From the NCBI RefSeq assembly GCF_003413745.1, contig NZ_QVID01000003.1:1-64000 (forward strand): DNA of 64,000 bases, read 5' to 3'. The translations under genes were made by a program, and so were the position numbers. Below are positions 61,059 through 64,000 of this stretch, piece by piece (position 1 is the stretch's first letter; each line of letters begins with the position of its first letter). This DNA is from Marixanthomonas ophiurae (GTDB lineage Bacteria > Bacteroidota > Bacteroidia > Flavobacteriales > Flavobacteriaceae). The notes below the pieces were generated by a model. The model made no database searches. It was not told the DNA's origin and saw only the letters and a program-made list of their open reading frames with translations.

Positions 61059-62036
61059 TTACGGAATGTATGTTTCTAAAAGTGTTACAGAAGTAGATTT
61101 TATTTTAATTGAAGTAAAACAAGCGGGAATTAATACCGTTTCACCTTTTTTTACAGTTTCGGAAGTACTTTCGGTTTCTATTATTGCTTCTCCTTCCGTG
61201 CACATATAAACCACAAAAGAATCAATTTCAGCTAAATTGCGAGTGAAGTTTGTAGTAATGTTTAACTTATTGGTTTCAAAATACTGAAGGCTTTTTAAAG
61301 GGATTATACTATTTTCAACATCTTGATACGCGATATTATATTCAACATCTTCATAATTAATGGCGTCCTTTGCCAAGTCGGTATGCAAATCGCGCATTTC
61401 ACCATTTATATCAGGACGATCCCAGTCGTAAATACGATACGTAATATCTGATGTTTGTTGTATTTCAGCCAAAAGTACTCCGGCACCAATGGCATGTATT
61501 GTGCCTGGAGCGATAAAAAAGGCATCTCCTGGTATTACTTTTTCGGAATGAAGAATATCTGTAATGTTACCTTCGGAAAGTTTTTTCAAGTAGCTTTTTT
61601 CATCAACTTTTTTATTAAAACCCAATATAAGCCGAGCGTCTTTTTCTATTTCTACAATGTACCACATTTCAGTTTTTCCAAAACTATTGTGACGGTTTTT
61701 AGCTAGTTTATCACCTGGATGTACTTGAACAGAGAGATCCTCTTGAGCATCAATGAATTTAAATAACAAAGGAAATTTACTTCCAAAGTTTGTATATACT
61801 TTATTACCAAGTAAGGTTTCTTTATATTTATTGATAACCGTAACTATCGTTTCATTTTTATATATCCCATTTGCAATTATAGAAGTATCGTCATCTAATC
61901 CAGAAACTTCCCAGCTTTCACCTATTTTTCCTTTTCCATTTTTATGCAATTTTTGAGATAGTTTATTTCCTCCCCATACTTTCTCTTTTAGAATCGGGAT
62001 AAACTTTAAGGGGTATAATGTTTGAGTTTTGTTCAT
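61059..62036 (-). CDS. manA: Mannose-6-phosphate isomerase, class I
   Basis: Interconverts mannose-6-phosphate and fructose-6-phosphate. The 325-residue cupin shows the zinc motif QVHPGDKLAKNRHNSFGKTEMWY, DAFFIAPGTIHAIGAG and VSGLDDDTS near the N-terminus. It belongs to the shorter bacterial class I type. The stop of queD overlaps its start by 1 nt, so idi-queD-manA are co-transcribed. Confidence 0.93.
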   Translation of the reverse strand: MNKTQTLYPLKFIPILKEKVWGGNKLSQKLHKNGKGKIGESWEVSGLDDDTSIIANGIYKNETIVTVINKYKETLLGNKVYTNFGSKFPLLFKFIDAQEDLSVQVHPGDKLAKNRHNSFGKTEMWYIVEIEKDARLILGFNKKVDEKSYLKKLSEGNITDILHSEKVIPGDAFFIAPGTIHAIGAGVLLAEIQQTSDITYRIYDWDRPDINGEMRDLHTDLAKDAINYEDVEYNIAYQDVENSIIPLKSLQYFETNKLNITTNFTRNLAEIDSFVVYMCTEGEAIIETESTSETVKKGETVLIPACFTSIKIKSTSVTLLETYIP

Positions 62037-62446
62037 TATTTACCTGTATAGACTACAAAGTTACGAGGTGTTTCATATAGTTTTACCGAAATTTCAAATT
62101 TATCATCTAGTCTTTTGCGAAGTTTATTCCATATCACAATGGCAATATTCTCTACAGTTGGGTTTAGCGATTTAAATTGCTCAACTTCAACATTGAGGTT
62201 TTTATGATCAAAAGGGTCTTCTACCTCTTCTTTTATAATTGTTTTAAGAAAATCTAAATCGATTAAATAACCTGTTTTAAAGTCAATTTCCCCGGTCACA
62301 CCTACTTCAAGCTCATAGTTATGTCCGTGATAGTTTGGGTTACTACATTTACCAAAAAACTCGCGGTTTTTTTCATCACTCCATTCTTTTACAAATAAAC
62401 GGTGCGCTGCATTAAAATGTGCTTTTCTGAAAACTGTTAAACTCAT
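62036..62446 (-). CDS. queD: 6-carboxytetrahydropterin synthase QueD
   Basis: Converts dihydroneopterin triphosphate to 6-carboxytetrahydropterin, the first committed queuosine step, or functions as a pterin synthase. The 136-residue protein carries the zinc His triad (HFNAAHRL, NYHGHNY), the catalytic Cys in FGKCSNPNYHGH, and DHKNLN. It overlaps idi by 4 nt and manA by 1 nt. tgt at 12218 uses the pathway's product. Confidence 0.93.
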   Translation of the reverse strand: MSLTVFRKAHFNAAHRLFVKEWSDEKNREFFGKCSNPNYHGHNYELEVGVTGEIDFKTGYLIDLDFLKTIIKEEVEDPFDHKNLNVEVEQFKSLNPTVENIAIVIWNKLRKRLDDKFEISVKLYETPRNFVVYTGK

Positions 62447-62961
62447 AGAGTTAGATGTTTTTGAAATTTATCGAAAATAATTTTAAACCATGCTGTATAA
62501 ACAGAAGGATTCTCTTTCATATCTTTCTCTACAGCTTCCATAGACATCCATCTCCAAGCGGCGACTTCATCTGGGTTAATATTTGGTTCGTCATTATATT
62601 TCCCAACTAACATATGGTCATATTCATGCTCGGTTAATCCATTATCGAAAGGTGCTTTGTAAATAAATGAAATGGTTTCTTTTAAATCTGTTGAAAACCC
62701 CATTTCTTCCTGTAACCTACGTTTTCCCGCATCAATGTTGTTTTCTCCATCTCTTTGGTGGCTACAGCAAGTGTTTGTCCATAATCCTGGAGAGTGATAC
62801 TTATGCAAAGCCCTTTGCTGAATCATCAATTCATTTTTATCATTAAAAACGAATACCGAAAAAGCACGATGCAACAAGGCTTTTTCATGAGCTTCCATTT
62901 TGGGCATTAACCCTATTTTTTCATCCTTTTCATTTACAAGGACTACTTTCTCTTCTATCAT
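62443..62961 (-). CDS. idi: Isopentenyl-diphosphate delta-isomerase, type 1
   Basis: Nudix-fold isomerase interconverting IPP and DMAPP for isoprenoid synthesis. 172 residues. Active-site TNTCCSHQRDGEN (Cys and His) and the Nudix-like helix GKRRLQEEMGF; C-terminal EVAAWRWMSMEAVEKDM. An upstream TATTTTTG-like box (plus 62978-62985) is present. First gene of idi-queD-manA. Confidence 0.94.
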   Translation of the reverse strand: MIEEKVVLVNEKDEKIGLMPKMEAHEKALLHRAFSVFVFNDKNELMIQQRALHKYHSPGLWTNTCCSHQRDGENNIDAGKRRLQEEMGFSTDLKETISFIYKAPFDNGLTEHEYDHMLVGKYNDEPNINPDEVAAWRWMSMEAVEKDMKENPSVYTAWFKIIFDKFQKHLTL

Positions 62962-63016
62962 GCAATTTCAGTTTTTTCAAAAATACGAAATAGCACCTTG
63001 TAAATAAAACCTAAAT

Positions 63017-63052
63017 GAAAAGCGTTCAATAAAACTATTGAACGCTTTTTTA
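63017..63052. terminator. Bidirectional terminator between idi and the OmpA-like gene
   Basis: AGCGTTCAATA (63021-63031) pairs with TATTGAACGCT (63036-63046), with A and T runs on both sides, so it can act in both directions. It lies 22 nt after the OmpA-family stop on the minus strand. Confidence 0.85.
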
Positions 63053-63073
63053 AAATATAATTTGGTTGATTAG

Positions 63074-64000
63074 TTAGTTCTGAATAATAAACATGGACCT
63101 TCGGTTTAACTGATGTTCTTCTTCGGTACATTTTACACCGTTTGAACATTCATTGACCAAACGGTTTTCACCATATCCTTTTGCACTGAGTCTACTGCGA
63201 TCAATGCCCTTTTTAACAAGCCAATTAAGAGTTGATTGTGCTCGTTTTTCAGATAAGGCTTCATTATAACTGTCGTTTCCACGTGAGTCAGTGTGAGATT
63301 CTATGTGGATTATCAGTTCTGAATATTCTTGAAGTGCGGCTAATATTTTTGCCAGCTCCACTTCGGCATCCGGACGAATATTATAACGATCAAAATCAAA
63401 ATAAATAGGCTGTAAGCTAAGGCGGCAACCTAAATCATCTGGAGGACAGTCTACTAGTTTTAATGGTAATGGAACTTCAACAGTTCCCGTTTTTATTGGT
63501 GTCGCCACTAATTTTTCATTAGGAGCATAACTTTCTTTTGTACCGCGTACTGCGTATTTACTATCACAATCTGCTGTTAAAGTATACCTCGCATCGGGAC
63601 CAACCACCATACTTTTTACTTCTTTATTATTAGAATCTAAAAGCATTACGGTTGCTCCGGGTAGTAACTCCCCACTATCAACATCGGTTACTAAGCCGGT
63701 TATAGTGATTACACATTTTTCTTTCAGTAAGTATATTTCATCATCTACACTTCCGCGGGCTCCATCTCTATTAGACGTTAAATACCCAATTCTTTTTGTT
63801 TCTTTTATTATGAAGCCAAAATCATCTTGATTGCTGTTTGCTGGCTCGCCTAAGTTTTTTACTGCTCCGGGTTTCCCTTCATCTCCTAAGGGAGCCATGT
63901 AGATATCAAACCCTCCAAGACCAGCACGACCGTCACTTGAAAAATATAGGTTGTTCTCTTCGCTGATAAATGGAAAAGACTCTCTAGTTTCAGTATTTAT
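63074..64000 (-). CDS. OmpA-family outer membrane protein, 5' part beyond the right edge
   Basis: The frame is open from the right boundary (64000), so the N-terminus lies outside the window; the first visible ATG (63898) is internal. Parts seen in order: the end of a WD40/PD40-like propeller (FISEENNLYFSSDGRAGLGG), a carboxypeptidase-regulatory-like beta domain (about VITGLVTDVDSGELLPGATV) and the C-terminal OmpA domain (IYFDFDRYNIRPDAEVEL, IESHTDSRGNDSYNEALSEKRA). It tethers the outer membrane to peptidoglycan; the propeller form is typical of Bacteroidota PorE-type proteins. Cysteines near the end (NECSNGVKCTEEEHQLNRR) are usual. Confidence 0.9.
   Translation of the reverse strand: MNTETRESFPFISEENNLYFSSDGRAGLGGFDIYMAPLGDEGKPGAVKNLGEPANSNQDDFGFIIKETKRIGYLTSNRDGARGSVDDEIYLLKEKCVITITGLVTDVDSGELLPGATVMLLDSNNKEVKSMVVGPDARYTLTADCDSKYAVRGTKESYAPNEKLVATPIKTGTVEVPLPLKLVDCPPDDLGCRLSLQPIYFDFDRYNIRPDAEVELAKILAALQEYSELIIHIESHTDSRGNDSYNEALSEKRAQSTLNWLVKKGIDRSRLSAKGYGENRLVNECSNGVKCTEEEHQLNRRSMFIIQN

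Noticed and set aside
1-64000. CRISPR arrays, insertion sequences, prophage or integrative elements
   Set aside because: No direct-repeat array with spacers, no transposase or integrase frame and no phage structural gene seen. The promoter array at 109-484 is not a CRISPR, as its units are 115 nt long with a promoter structure.

Overview
The window is chromosomal DNA from a member of the Flavobacteriaceae (Bacteroidota), probably marine. The evidence is the low GC and AT-rich spacers, promoters of the form TTG-N19/21-TAnnTTTG, almost no Shine-Dalgarno sequences, type IX secretion (T9SS) C-terminal sorting domains, a two-gene transketolase, the DUF4295/bL38 small protein beside rpmG-rpmB, bacillithiol synthesis (BshB1), and many gene neighbourhoods I know from this family. 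I see no CRISPR array, no insertion sequence, no prophage and no integrase. It is mostly core genome with a few accessory insertions.

Layout. 1-490: non-coding; four tandem minus-strand promoters about 115 nt apart, each followed by a similar leader with a boxA-like element, firing out of the left edge (probably into an rRNA or tRNA operon). 620-745: a structured element with a second copy at 29991-30054. 982-4323: thrS-infC-rpmI-rplT; infC has no ATG/GTG/TTG start that would keep its N-terminal domain. 4474-7474: a membrane protein, a large exported Bacteroidota protein and an isolated PD-(D/E)XK nuclease in AT-rich sequence. 7523-13348 (minus): dnaB, accA, an EamA transporter, an LptF/LptG permease, and tgt, whose product lacks the zinc cysteines of the family. 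13571-18216: split transketolase, small hydrophilic and DUF2383 proteins, a metallo-beta-lactamase/double-rhodanese protein and a small lipoprotein. 18329-24254: M28 peptidase, tRNA-His, bshB1 with a trans-sulfuration enzyme, hutI-hutG and a GNAT. 24259-37102 (all minus): glycosyltransferase, sialidase-like lipoprotein, rimO, ftsY, bL38-rpmG-rpmB, cinA, Hpt, FAH hydrolase, exonuclease, an E2 acyltransferase, glycosyltransferase 2 and recR. 37173-54653: two large T9SS-secreted proteins, an SSS symporter, a CoA-binding protein, a KAS III enzyme, an S9 peptidase, UbiB-like kinase with TetR, and htpG. 54659-64000: DoxX-like protein, AlkB, S1/P1 nuclease, an SPFH - alpha/beta hydrolase - ribbon-helix-helix cassette, DUF819, DUF4369 lipoprotein, manA-queD-idi, and an OmpA-family protein cut by the right edge.

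How the genes fit together. Translation (thrS, infC, L35, L20, L28, L33, bL38, rimO, tgt, tRNA-His), replication and repair (dnaB, recR, DnaQ-like exonuclease, AlkB) and envelope biogenesis (LptF/G, ftsY, glycosyltransferases, T9SS cargo, OmpA) dominate. Low-molecular-weight thiol and sulfur handling appears twice (bshB1 with trans-sulfuration; persulfide-dioxygenase/rhodanese).

I found no dramatic new multi-gene system. The observations I rate highest are the tandem stable-RNA promoter array, the two-copy RNA element with a compensatory base-pair change, the non-canonical infC start, the zinc-less TGT, an ORF-free 400-bp locus carrying three hairpins, and the SPFH/hydrolase/RHH cassette.
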